Made by a program: the position numbers and the translations under genes
NCBI RefSeq assembly: GCF_032854445.1
Contig: NC_088300.1
Coordinates: 19,325,608-19,389,607 of the forward strand
From: Liolophura sinensis
Lineage: Eukaryota > Mollusca > Polyplacophora > Chitonida > Chitonidae
DNA: 64,000 nucleotides
Reading direction: 5' to 3'
Shown: positions 23,701 through 35,200 of the stretch, piece after piece
How positions within the stretch are numbered: position 1 is the first letter of the stretch
Layout of the letters: each line of letters opens with the position of its first letter
Notes under the pieces: model-generated
The model's input: only the letters and a program-made list of their open reading frames with translations
Databases searched by the model: none
What the model was told of the DNA's origin: nothing

Positions 23701-26700
23701 GCCTAGTAAAGACAATTATCATTTGCTTTATTTATGCTTATTCTAGCACAGGTCTGACAAAACTCTGGTCATCGATCTTTATCTCTGATGTGAATTTATG
23801 GCTGTATAAAGCCTTCTCAAAAGTTGGTACACTTTATAAAAAAGAAATAAATGCTTTCATGAATACAGGGGTCAACTTAGGTCTGATAACTTTAAGGGCT
23901 ACGCTTTTCTGGCTATTGTTGTTGCACATGGACACACAGGATATTTTTGTACCTGGATGTAGATGTCCCTGAGGCAAGTGGCTAAACAGTTGATTTTAAC
24001 TCTTGCAGATATGATAATCTTGTCTGAATAGTAAACTTCTGAATCTTCTTCTTTGTTGTTTTTCCGTAAATTTTTTTAACTCATAATTCCTACTGATTCA
24101 TACAAACAACACGTTAGGGGTGAAGCTGGGTATGAATCAAGAGCGAGGAAGATAGCCTTCAGTTTTAACATGCCTTGTTTTCAGCACTTCACGCTTCTCT
24201 ATTCGGTTGAAGATTTCCTGTTCTCTCTCCTTCTCTGTCATCTGCTCCAGCATCTTCCTGTCCTCTTCATCACCGATTAGATTCTCATCATAGCCATCAT
24301 TAAACTTCTCGTCATCTTCTGACTCTCCATCAGAGCCAGTGCTGCTGCCAGAGTCTGAAACCTCACCTGTGACAAGGGAGGCAACAAATTACTGTACTTA
24401 ACTTTAAATTTTGTCCATACCTCAAGTTCCTCATTTTGCCTCCGACTCATTGACATCTATTCATCTCAGAGGTATTTTGAATGAATGTCTATGGCTTAAA
24501 GCCACTTCGGACAAATATTGCAGCCATATTGTGGCGATAACACGTTTAAATCAGAAAGGTGTTTTGAGGTTCGTTTGAAAGGTAGGATAATATTCTACTA
24601 TAAACATGTTCCAGTACCCAAAGTAATATTTTATGACCTTTATTAGGCTCTAAAAATGTGCCTTTTGGAAGCCAATTTTTAGAGCAAATAAAGTGCAAAT
24701 TCTACATACCTGATGGCATGAAAGTAGGCATCATTTGAAGTATATACATCTTATCTATGGTGTCATCGCATGAGAGACCATTAACATCAGAACTTATTTC
24801 CTATTATAAATTTATTAGGTAAACATTTTTAGATAAGATTTTATTTATTTATTTATTCGAATGGTGTTTTACACCATACTCAAGAATATTTCACTTATAT
24901 GACAACTGCCAGCCTAATGCTTGGAGGAAACTAGGCAGAACCTGGGGGAAACCCACGACCATCCGCAGGTTGCTGGGAGACTACACACGTATGACCAAAG
25001 AGGAAGCGAACATGAGCTAGACATACACTCACAGCAACTGCACTGGTGAGAAGCTCCTAGATCAATGCGCTGAGCTGGCACGCTAATCACGTCGGCCCCG
25101 GATCAAGTTTTAAGGGCTGTGTTTGACTTCCTGTATGTGTCATCGTTTCACTTAAACCCAATACCAATGGTTGTACATATGAAGCCAGAGCAAATTTACA
25201 CGATTTCCACAGCACAGCCTACCTGCTTTGTTCAAAACTCACTACTCTATAACGTGAACTATAAACTTTAGACGGCATAAAACACCTATCAAATGCATGT
25301 AAAATTACATTGTTTGAAACAAAACACCTTTCAGTATTTCTTGTTAGTTCACCATCGTTTTTAACTTTACCTACCCTCTTCTGGCTCAGACTGATTTTTG
25401 TCACTGTCTGCGTCACTCTCTGATGATGATACTGCTGACTTTTTGTTTGGCTTCTTAACAGGCTTGGCCTTTTTCTTTTTGGGTGTCTTCCCATCAGCTC
25501 TCCACTGTAACAACAAGGATTGCAAATGAAATCAACGGACGCAGCAACCATTAATTAATGGTGACCAGCATTATGGTGGGAGGGAATCAGGCAAAGTCTG
25601 AGGGAAACCCACAACCATCCACAGGTGGCTGACAGACCTTCCCACGTAACGCCGGAGAGGAAATCAGCATGAGCGGGACAGCGACCACACTTGTGGGAAG
25701 ATCTTGGGTCATAGCACTATGCTGGCGTGGTAACCCCTTGGCCACGGAGACTACCGACGTCGTTTGTTGTCATAGTTATCACTGTACACTGTCAAATGGT
25801 AGACAGTCTACATGTTATATCTAAGCACACAATGGCTTTAAGAAACCATTGACAGTGCAGCAGAAACTATTAAATCAACATATTATATATCTGTCCGCAT
25901 GTTAAAGCAATGGGATTAACATTTATTGCTGAAAAAACGGCGTTGTCCTTAAACCCTTCTAGCAAGAAAACTGTTGATTGTAGCTCAAATCCATACAGAA
26001 AGAGCATGTCTTGGGCTACAATTTTGTGCATGTTTCAGATTTCTAGCTTCCACAGTTCGAGGTGATTTAAAATTATGTAACTAAATTTTAGTTTTTTGAC
26101 TTTACCTCAAAAAATTATACAGATAGGCAAAAAATGAAAGCAGATTCAGAATCAACGACTCAAAACACATTCGAAATTTCAAAACTAGCTGTGATTTTTT
26201 TTTTTTTTTTTTTTTGATTGGTGTTTTACGCCGTACTCAAGAATATTTCACTTATACGACGGCGGCCAGCATTATGGTGGGTGGAAACCGGGCAGAGCCC
26301 GGGGGAAACCCACGACCATCCGCAGGTTGCTGGCAGACCTTCTCACGTACGGCCGCCAGCATGAGCTAGACTTGAACTCACAGCGACCGCATTGGTGAGA
26401 GACTCCTGGGTCATTACGCTGCGCTAGCGCTTTAACCGACTGAGCCACGGAGGCCCCAAAACTAGCTGTGACGTCACAACTTCGACCAATGGCATAATTC
26501 AACAGTTTTTACCACAAGTCAACGATTTTTTCAAACTTACTGTAACTATCAACGGTCTACCTGCATATAAAATTTCAGAACAATCTGTTCAGTGGCTCTT
26601 AAAGAGGAATGTATTCATATAAAATACAATATATTTTTGCCAAACCACGTGTCCTAGAAAAAATTGGGCTCTGTGATGCACAACTTCAGGTACAGTCGGA

Positions 26701-28821
26701 GAATACTGCAAAATTCCAAGTCCAACGGTTTAGCCTATAGGTGGCACACAAAATTCAACTGCCTGCGTGGACCCCTGATAAGGAAGCTTGGCAAAAATTA
26801 CTGGTCCCAGGGCCTTTTAAACTTAAATCAAAACAGCAAATCACTTTAAAAATTGTTAATTCTTATGTAATAAAGTCAAAATAATGCTTGACAACACTAA
26901 TTCTGGGTAAAATAACAGAAAGGATCATACCAAATTAAAGATTAAATTTTGACTTAAGTATAAAATCACTTTGTGATCCCAGGGCTGATAAAACAGCACA
27001 ACTTATTATGAAAACTGACAGTGTGATTATAGAATGGGGAACTGATAAAACTCCTTCCCCGCTTTACAAAGACTGTCCAAAGCTGTGAAATTATGTTCTT
27101 TCCTTTATTACGTCACAATTATCGGGGTATGTGTGCTCATAAACATATATGAAGTACATACACACACTGCAACGTCACAAAAGAAACTAATGCATTCAAT
27201 TGGACCTTCTGCGTAGCTCATTCTCGAGTCTCCCATTGGCTGGGTCGGTCGATTTCAGAAATGCAAAAATAGTATAATTTTGATCTAAACAGAATAATGC
27301 CCTCAAAATAGGAATATGGACAAAAATACTATGGAAGCAGAGTATTAACAACATCTTACCTCATCATCACTCTCTGAGGTTTCAGAATCTGAATTAGCCA
27401 CAGGAGGTGCTTTGACGGGCTCTGACTGGGATTCTGATTCTGGTCGTTTTCTTTTAGCAAGAGCTCGGAAATCCTGAAAGATTAAAGACAATTTTTTTCA
27501 AACTTCTCTTTTGTGAATACAAATGCATGCTGTTGATAGGTTCTGTCTCAAATTCATCATGTCATCATAACACAGTTCTGTACATAATTTGATTACACTG
27601 TTAAAATATCACACGTACATCAATGTAGGAAGCTGGCTGAGAATCTGAAAAGTTTCATTAATTCTCAAACCAACCTCTCAGGACAAAACTAATCATATCT
27701 TGAAACTGATAACATAATCTCACAAAACTAGCTGTAATGAACAGGCTCAAGCATCAAAAATCCAGCTTAATGTTTTGAAAGGATTCTATTTTAACACCTA
27801 TGACACACTTTGCTTTCGTGTTACACCTGTTATTTACAATAATAGAAATAACATACTTAACCTGAGTTTTGCCTCAGTGCAGAATACAGATTATATTCTT
27901 TTGTGATTCAACAGGATTTCTTGCAATTTAAATATCTAATTTACTATGAATTTTGCATCTACTACATGTAAATCAGAGTTATCCCCACCAAAATTCCCTA
28001 CCCTGTAGTGACCATAAGCATTAAGGTGACAATGATTAGGATGGTTAATACTATAAATTGTTAGACAACTGATACTGTAGGAGACATAAGAAGAATGCTT
28101 AATTCTGAAATTTGTTGTCTGAAGATCTTGGAAATGACCATGTTTATACTTCATTCTTTGCTGAGGCATTAACAAAGAACATAATATGAACTGGATATGA
28201 ATGATTAATCAGGTATTAACCTGTTTTACACATCAGAAAGATCAGTTACTTGCTGCTACATAAGACAGACAGATTTTCAACGCTCTTATGAGGTCCGTCA
28301 TCATACATGTAACTTCTTCAAATATTGAAATCGCTACGCTACAAAAGTTCCATGGTGAATTTCAAGTATAACACCATGAGTTAACATATCTCTTTATGAA
28401 GACCTGACCTGGATGTCTATCAGTCAATTCTGTCACTGAATCAAGCCTGCAAATAAGCAAGCGTGTGATATAATGTCAAGCCATAGAAATACTGTTATGT
28501 TTCCCTACTAACTAGAAACACTGCACTTGGTAACAGGATTAGGTACCATTTCCTTGAGATGTACGCAATTTGTACCGTGCGTTCAACACGAAAGGAATAT
28601 CATGTTGGTATAAAAATCGAAAATAAGGGAAATCGTAGATTTTTTTGGTCATGTCTTTTCGTGATTCATGAATGGGGGCACATTGGGTGTCAAGGACTGC
28701 TCATTTCATTCCAGTTTTGAGGGGTGGAAATACAACCTACAGCTTCTAAATCATCTCCACTGTCACTTTCATCGCTGTCAGAATCTATCAAGACAGCGCT
28801 CTTCTTTCGTTTCATCGTCAT
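14717..28821 (-). CDS. RTF1: RTF1, Paf1/RNA polymerase II complex component
   Basis: Exons (high to low): 28821-28741, 27473-27360, 25504-25375, 24366-24174, 23632-23439, 23253-23046, 21169-21077, 19897-19807, 18981-18899, 18452-18257, 17777-17700, 17116-16859, 16516-16442, 15626-15588, 15423-15294, 14820-14717. They join in phase into 688 residues; human RTF1 has 710. An acidic Ser/Asp/Lys-rich N-terminus leads into the histone modification domain at about 129-184 ([20 protein letters not shown]), which in RTF1 stimulates H2B ubiquitination. A second acidic patch follows, then the Plus3 domain at about 324-455 ([26 protein letters not shown]), which binds phosphorylated SPT5. Next come coiled coil and PFTRR...PT (about 487-573), and the tail ends [14 protein letters not shown] as in human. 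Intron 4 uses a GC donor. The stretch at about 574-635 is divergent. Start could be Met1 or Met3. Confidence 0.97.
17247..17634. repeat. 60-bp tandem repeat in RTF1 intron 11
   Basis: About six and a half copies of an exactly 60-bp unit containing GATAAATGACATGGTTAGAA. Copies differ at only a few positions (CATAATTT or CCTAATTT, ACCAATC or ACCGATC), so the array is young. Because 60 is a multiple of three, the plus strand stays open for 151 codons; this is a repeat artefact, not a gene. Confidence 0.97.
17829..17976 (-). mobile_element. SINE, short form, with target duplication
   Basis: The tail (ATTTATTTATTTGATTGG on the plus strand) is followed by the conserved body ACTCAAGAATATTTCAC; the copy ends soon after GCAGACCTTCCCA and lacks the tRNA-like head. 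TTTTATGTA at 17818-17826 and 17977-17985 is a 9-bp target-site duplication. Confidence 0.85.
24552..24682 (+). repeat. Interspersed repeat family R2, copy 2
   Basis: Carries AGAAAGGTGTTTTGAGG, GAAAGGTAGGATAATATTC and AAAGTAATATTTTATGACC, matching copies at 36608 and 57761. It lies in RTF1 intron 3. Confidence 0.6.
24836..25101 (-). mobile_element. SINE, near full length, diverged
   Basis: Same family as 26195-26457, in RTF1 intron 3. It runs from the ATTTATTTATTT tail through TACTCAAGAATATTTCAC and ACGACCATCCGCAGGTTGC into a decayed tRNA-like head ending GTCGGCCCCG. The number of differences from the 26195 copy suggests it is older. Confidence 0.85.
25562..25755 (-). mobile_element. SINE fragment, tail missing
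   Basis: Begins inside the SINE body (CCAGCATTATGGTGGGAGG) directly after RTF1 exon 3 DNA and continues to the tRNA-like head (GGCCACGGAGAC). The 3' tail is absent, so it is a broken copy. Confidence 0.8.
26195..26457 (-). mobile_element. Full-length tRNA-derived SINE with 14-bp target duplication
   Basis: On the minus strand the head starts GGGGCCTCCGTGGCTCAGTC (A box) and has GTGAGTTCAAGTCTAGCTC (B box). The conserved body and a 21-base poly(A) tail (T run at 26195-26215) follow. The direct repeat AAAACTAGCTGTGA at 26181-26194 and 26458-26471 is a perfect target-site duplication, so this 263-bp copy defines the whole element. It sits in RTF1 intron 2. Confidence 0.95.
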
Positions 28822-29199
28822 ACTACTAAGTAGATGGAATTAAAACAAGCAAATTGATAGAGGAACTTAGTTTAAAGCGGTCAATGATTTGCCTAGAAAT
28901 GAAAGTGAGGCGGGAGATGGCGATGTGGACTCCGAGCATTTGACCTTTCGAATGGTAGAAAACGTTTATTTTAAATTTATAAATATAATTAAAGAAGATA
29001 CCGTAGTCAATGTTTATAAAATAAGAGATGCTTTCCCATAAATATATTTACAGTGGTAGTTTTATCTAATTAGCTCGTCAGTTTTCCTGGAGCCCGATGC
29101 AACTACGTCACCGGAAGTGAGCTTGTTTGGGTTTTGAGGTCAGCGATCTGGCACTGCATAGTCACGTTACCTGTCATTTACAATAGATAAAGTTCTTCG
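28822..29199. promoter_or_regulatory. Shared RTF1/ZFYVE1 promoter region
   Basis: The two start codons are only 404 bp apart and point away from each other. At 29104-29119 TACGTCACCGGAAGTG combines a CRE-like ACGTCA with an ETS-type CCGGAAGTG site, common in housekeeping promoters. GAGGCGGGAG near 28905 resembles a GC box on the RTF1 side. No clear TATA box serves either gene. Confidence 0.6.
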
Positions 29200-29247
29200 A
29201 TGACGCCTGAAGAATACGCAAAGTATGTCTGTTCCGGGAAAATTTAG
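29200..29247 (+). promoter_or_regulatory. Upstream ORF overlapping the ZFYVE1 start
   Basis: ATG at 29200 opens a 15-codon frame (MTPEEYAKYVCSGKI) that ends in TAG inside the ZFYVE1 coding region, in a different frame from it. If the transcript starts upstream of 29200 it could reduce initiation at 29225. Confidence 0.5.
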
Positions 29248-32200
29248 GCGCCCAGAACGAACACGTACTTCTAAGCGATATTGTCAAGAAAAGCTGTGCT
29301 GTCCTACGGAGCATTCAGAGGCTGTCCTTTATTGTGAACAATGCAACAGTTTGCAGTGTGTTCGATGTGAAGACAGTCTACACAATCACAATGATGTCAA
29401 GTATCAGTTTCATGACAGGCGAAAAATAGAACAACCGCCATCAGAGCAACTATGTCAGATAGCCAGATTTTCTACTAGCATTGCCTGTAAGCACAAAAAT
29501 TACGCTGATATTCGGTGTGAGGATTGTAAGCTGAATTATTGTTTTGATTGTAATGAACTTGCCCATCCACTCAATTCCAAAAGAAAGTCACACATACGTG
29601 TTTCATTTAAGGATTTCAGAAAAAAGGAACATCAAGATGCGCTAGCCAACCCGATTAAGCCTCTGTCCCCAGTTGATCTGACAGACGACAGTTTGACATA
29701 CGTCTCTCTCCCGCAGGAGGTAGGGGAGAGCATGAATGACTTATCATTTACAAGTGCACACAGTGATCAGAGTCATCACAGCATCCCGGATGTTTGCATG
29801 GACCTCACTGGGCAAGTGGACCTGAACTTACTCAAAGAGAGTATGATGGAACCAGAAGACACTAGCCTGCATAAGGACTGTCACAGTTTCTGTTTGGCAG
29901 ACGAACATGAAACACTAAAGGCATGTGTGCACAGTTCACTCTTGACTCATCCATTAATTATGCATGTTTAGGATGGGGGTGAGAGGGGATAGGCAATAAG
30001 TTTTAATGATATGTTGAATGGAGACAGATCATCATTATGGATAAACTCTTTCTCACCACAATTAGTCACTGTCAGTAAAATAAATCAGTGGAACTAAATG
30101 TATATGTAGCTTACAAGTAACATCAACATGGTGAGAATGTCTTTTTTTTCTAATGTTATTTGTTCTCTTTTGACAGGTTACAGATGATCTTGATTTTAAA
30201 GAAAAGCTTGGATGTGAAGAAGGAACAGCTGTCAAAGTGGTGTCAATTTTTGGAAACACAGGAGATGGGAAATCATTCACACTGAATCATACATTCTTTG
30301 GTGGGATAGAAGTGTTTAAGACATCTGCCTTACAGGCCTCATGCACTGTTGGAGTATTTGCAGCTTATGATCCTGTGAATAAAACCCTTATTGTGGACAC
30401 AGAAGGTTTGCTGGGTGTCGCCTCAAATGAAAACCAGAGAACTCGCCTTCTACTCAAAGTTATGGCAATATCTGATGTTGTGATATATCGGACACGTGCA
30501 GAGAGACTTCATAACGACCTCTTCTACTTCCTTAGCAATGCTTCAAAGGCCTATATTCAGCATTTCAAACAGGAGCTAGAAGCAGCGACAAAGCGGTGTA
30601 AAATGAACTTATCCCTTTCTAATCTAGGACCAGCTGTGGTAATATTCCACGAGACTCAGTACACAGATGTTTTGGCACAAGGTATGGGTTCAGTCATCTG
30701 TCAGTGTTACTCGTAAGAAGATGTTTTTTGTGTTCAGCTTTATCCACTATAGCGTACTTTGTGGCTTTCCATCCCTGGCTTTGTAAATAGATTTATGATA
30801 TATGAGTGAGCTTTTTAAGAAAGCAAAGGTGAAGTTTTTAAGATCGAATCTGGAGAATAAATAAAACAAGGTCATGTAAGAGCCACATTTAAATGTAGGC
30901 GAACTGTTAATTTGCACAACACATGGTGTCGGGCTGCACTCATATTATAGGACAAGACAGCACCTGGCTGAAACATATTTCAGGCGAAAGCAGGATACTC
31001 AAGCTTTCGAAAAAGTATCATACTTTATTATTGTGATAAGATTTCACCGAGTAACCTGTGGAACAATATAACAATGCTGCACATATGGCTGGTTTGAATT
31101 GAGGCAGCCATCTTGAGAATTTTATCCAATGAAACACACTGCTATCAGATTGTGGGACACAAGCTGTGACGTAGCCTTTATCCATTCACTCCATGTAGTG
31201 ACATATGATAACACACAACTACTGCATAAGACATTATTTTGAGATCATTCAAAACAATTTAGATACTTGTAGACGAACGTTTCACACAGTGTTATAGGAC
31301 AGGTCTGTAGCATTTACGGACCACCACAGTTGATTTACAAGCCGTGTGATATTCAGTGATGGCCTACTTAGTCATGCTGCTCAAATAATACAATTACATT
31401 TTTTGTCGTTTATTTCTGTGGTTTAGTCAGCAGGTTCTAAATAATAAATATCAGAGACACTGCTAAATTCATTATAGATGCCAAAGGAATATGGGAATGA
31501 GAAGACAGCATCTGACCGCACAACGCTTAAAATTAATCAAATCGTATGGTATACATGTAATTTTTTTCTCTGAATTTATTAGAACTGAAGTTTACCTCTT
31601 TTCTTACATACAATATATGTTTTATGTTTTCTTTTATAAAATACAGTAACTTTGTTGAAACGCTGTGTATTATTCAAGCCAAGGTGCTTTCTCTGACGTC
31701 CGAGATAACTAGGTCAGCTCTCATCTTAAAAGCCACCACTACAAAATTGAAACATAAAACCCAGTGACAGTCGAATGCCTAGATCAGCCCTAGTTATCCA
31801 TTTGCTTCAGAAATGAGCATGAATCTATTTGTACAACAATCCTGTTATAATTTTGCAACATTAATAGGGCTCAAAATCACCAGCACAACCAACAACCCCT
31901 CCGAAAGGGTACAACCTGAACCAGAAATACCTCGGCCATGCATCTGCAAGCTGTGGAGGAAATATCCTTCTCGTATGTCCAATTTCGGAGAAAGCTATTT
32001 ATCACTTGGTCCTTCATTGTTGAAGTCCCCAACTTTAATCTGCCATAGGCTACTACTTAAACTATTATACAGGAAATACCTTTGACGTCAAAGAGCTAGA
32101 GTAAACATGATGTCACCTTGCTGTCGATAATAGATAGTTGCCAGGTACTGGACAAAGGGTGATGTTTTCCTGTAGGTTCTACCCATTTAGGCTCAACATT

Positions 32201-35200
32201 GTATTTGTTTTCTCTGTCACCTGAATTATCACTTCATCTGTTTTTGGTAGATACTGAGAGAGTCTTACGTCAACGTTTCCGTGATCTAGACTGTAATCTG
32301 GATGCTTTCTGTGACCTTAAGTACGTAGGCACCAGAACAATGTCCTCTCCCACAGACTTTAGCCAGCTGAGGGTGGTGGTCAAGGATCAGCTGGACAATA
32401 ACTCCATCAGAGCTCCACGGAAACCAGAAGTCATTCTACAAGCTTTGAAGGTGAGAAGGGTAGAAAAATGATAAAAGGTGCATGTTATCATGCACAATTT
32501 AATATTACATGGACATATATTTATGGATGTGTTGTGAGCTTGTGTATTCTGGTCATATAACTTTAAAGCATTGGTAAACATTGGTTTTATTATTTTAATT
32601 GATTACAGGTACTGAATGATAAATTCAGTGGTGATATAGAGAAGTCTGTTCCAGACAGTTTTCCTGATGAATATTTTACTTGTTCCTCATGCTGCCAGTC
32701 GTGTGGGTAAGTTATAAATAGTTACAAATACCTGCGATTTCTTTTGGTACAGCATCATGTGTTTCTCTCAACTTTTTTTCTTTTCCCCAATCCACTCTCA
32801 TCAAACTAAAATAGCTGTGGAGTAAATTTTTTGAAATTCATTTGCTTTGACCCTTTGCCTTTCCAAGGGAGGTGATTAGTAGGTATGAACAACATTACTT
32901 TCAACATTCAACTGCTTTCATGACTTCAGTACACGTATGTATGTATCTATGTTCGTGTATTTCAGAACTCGGTGTGTGAACACAATGAATCACCTGGATG
33001 AGATTGAACATCAGGCCATGTCTGGCTCAGCCTGCAAATATCAGCACCAGTTTGATAACAAGGTCTATCTCTGTAAGGTAAGGCATTCTTTTGGTATTGG
33101 CTTCATTAATATCCTTAAATCAAGGGTGGAAGTGGACAAGGTATATATACTAACTCCTTGAATAAAGTTAAATGAGAGTGTAATCAGTGGATAAAGTCCA
33201 CGAAGTGATTGAAGGAGCAGTTGTCTTGAAAAGTGAACCTTTCTACATCAGTTTTACTTTATTTCAGCTGTGACAGATTGCCGTCAGCTAGCAAGAAAAC
33301 ATAAATGTTTCACCTTTGTTGTTTTGTTTGTTTTATCTCGGGTGTGCATAACCTAAGCTCCATGTACATTTTGTGTGTTAACAGCACTGTCATCTAGCTG
33401 GCAAGAAGCATGTGGTGGTTCCAAAGACTTCCTCTTCCTCAGATGGCAGCTGGGTGGGGCTGGTGAAGTATGTGTGGGCAGGGTAAGTAGCCATTCTAAG
33501 TCTAACTTGACACATACAAGTCAGTAAAGGACATGTACATCTGAAAACTGTAGTCATTGATAGTAAACCTGTACTCTGTGGGCATATTGTATTTTTGAGA
33601 ACAAATAAATGTAATCTGATTTTTTCTGTCGAGTATTTATCTGTTTATTTGATTGGCGTTCAACTGCCCTTTAAAATAATCCCACTTCTTATTGGTGGAG
33701 GAGTCCAGGCAGTTCGTGGAAAAATACAAGAACACAAAAAGCTACAGCCGACTCAGCAAAGTGGAGGATTAAAGCAGGCATCCTCATTGTTTTGGGGGCT
33801 CTTTAGGGGGTGGCTCTCTAGGGGCTGTGTGTAAATTGTCAGGTGGTTAGTGTAATGTGTAAGAGTACCAAAAGTCAAATATAGTGTTGCATTTATTGAT
33901 GTATGTGGTATATATATATATTAATACACAGCTTGTACCTCTTGATTACATTCTTAAGATAAAGTTTTGTCGTGCCTGTATGACGTGGGTGTGTTTGGTG
34001 TCAGGTTTGTGTTGGAGTGCCCCAGCTGTGGAATTATCTATAGAAGTCACCAGCACTGGTATGGGAACAAGGAGGTGGAGAGTGCTGTTCATGTGGAAGT
34101 TAGACATGTTTGGCCAGGGGTAAGACTCATCATGTAGATAGGAAGTCAGTAACAGTTATGGTAAATGACATAAAATTTTCACAATCAGATAAAACCTTTA
34201 AATGTTCAGCTTAGATTTGGGTGAAATTTTAGGTCTCTTATCACACCCTGAAAGAAAATATAATTAGCTCAAAGACAAACTGTCATACTAGATTATGACT
34301 TGCAGACTGAATTGTGGCTCATAAATACAAGCATTCAGACTGAAATGTGGCATGTACGTGTAAATACAAGTATACAACCTATGATACCAGATTATGGTTA
34401 GGAAAGTCAAGGTGCCATAATCGATTATGTCTTGGAGATACTGAATGCAGTACTTCAGCATGGCTAGGAAAAACTGGAATACTGTATGGTAACTTAGAAA
34501 TACAGACTATCATACTGGATTGGTGATCTAGAATGAAGCTAAGAAACATGTAACAATTATATTGTGTGCACAGAGAAATATAATCATGTTGGATGGTTTA
34601 TTAAACTTGTTTGTGATTGTTCCATAATATTCATGTTGTGTCGAGCAGTAACGTGTGATTGTCTTAAAGGTTATCGTCTTCAGCTGATAGGGCTCTGTAA
34701 AAACGGGAGATTCATTCTGATGGGAGTCACACCATATTCTCCCATGTGTTTTGTTGTTTCTGATCACAGTTTTTTGGTTTTCAGAGCAGCCTGGTTCTAC
34801 AGGGAACACACAACGCAGCAAGGAAGCTGTTAGACAGTCTCCACCTGGTGGCAGACACTGTCAGCAGTGTAAGCTCTAAGCCAACCAGGGCTGTCTCCCA
34901 TTGGATGGCAGATCAGATCGCTCCAGAATACTGGGTTCCGAATGCTCAGCTTACTGTGAGTTCACAAACTGATCATCTCATTCCGTGCCATTGTATTCAT
35001 CATTCAGGACATTTGCTTGTCAAATTGTGGGATGTTTTATATATGTAATACATAACTAGTGTAAATCTTAAAGTTCTGGCCGTACTTGGGAAGGTCTGCC
35101 AGCAACCTGTGGATGGTCTTGGGTTTCCCCCGGGCTCTGCTCGGTTTTGTGTAAGTGAAATATTCTTGAGTACGGCGTAAAACACCAATCAAATAAATAA

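Noticed and set aside
26350-26457. tRNA gene
   Set aside because: A and B boxes are present, but the unit is the head of a SINE with body, poly(A) tail and target-site duplication, and it shows no proper cloverleaf.
31813-32085. 90-codon ORF in ZFYVE1 intron 2
   Set aside because: No motif, no splice context; ZFYVE1 exons 2 and 3 join in phase without it.
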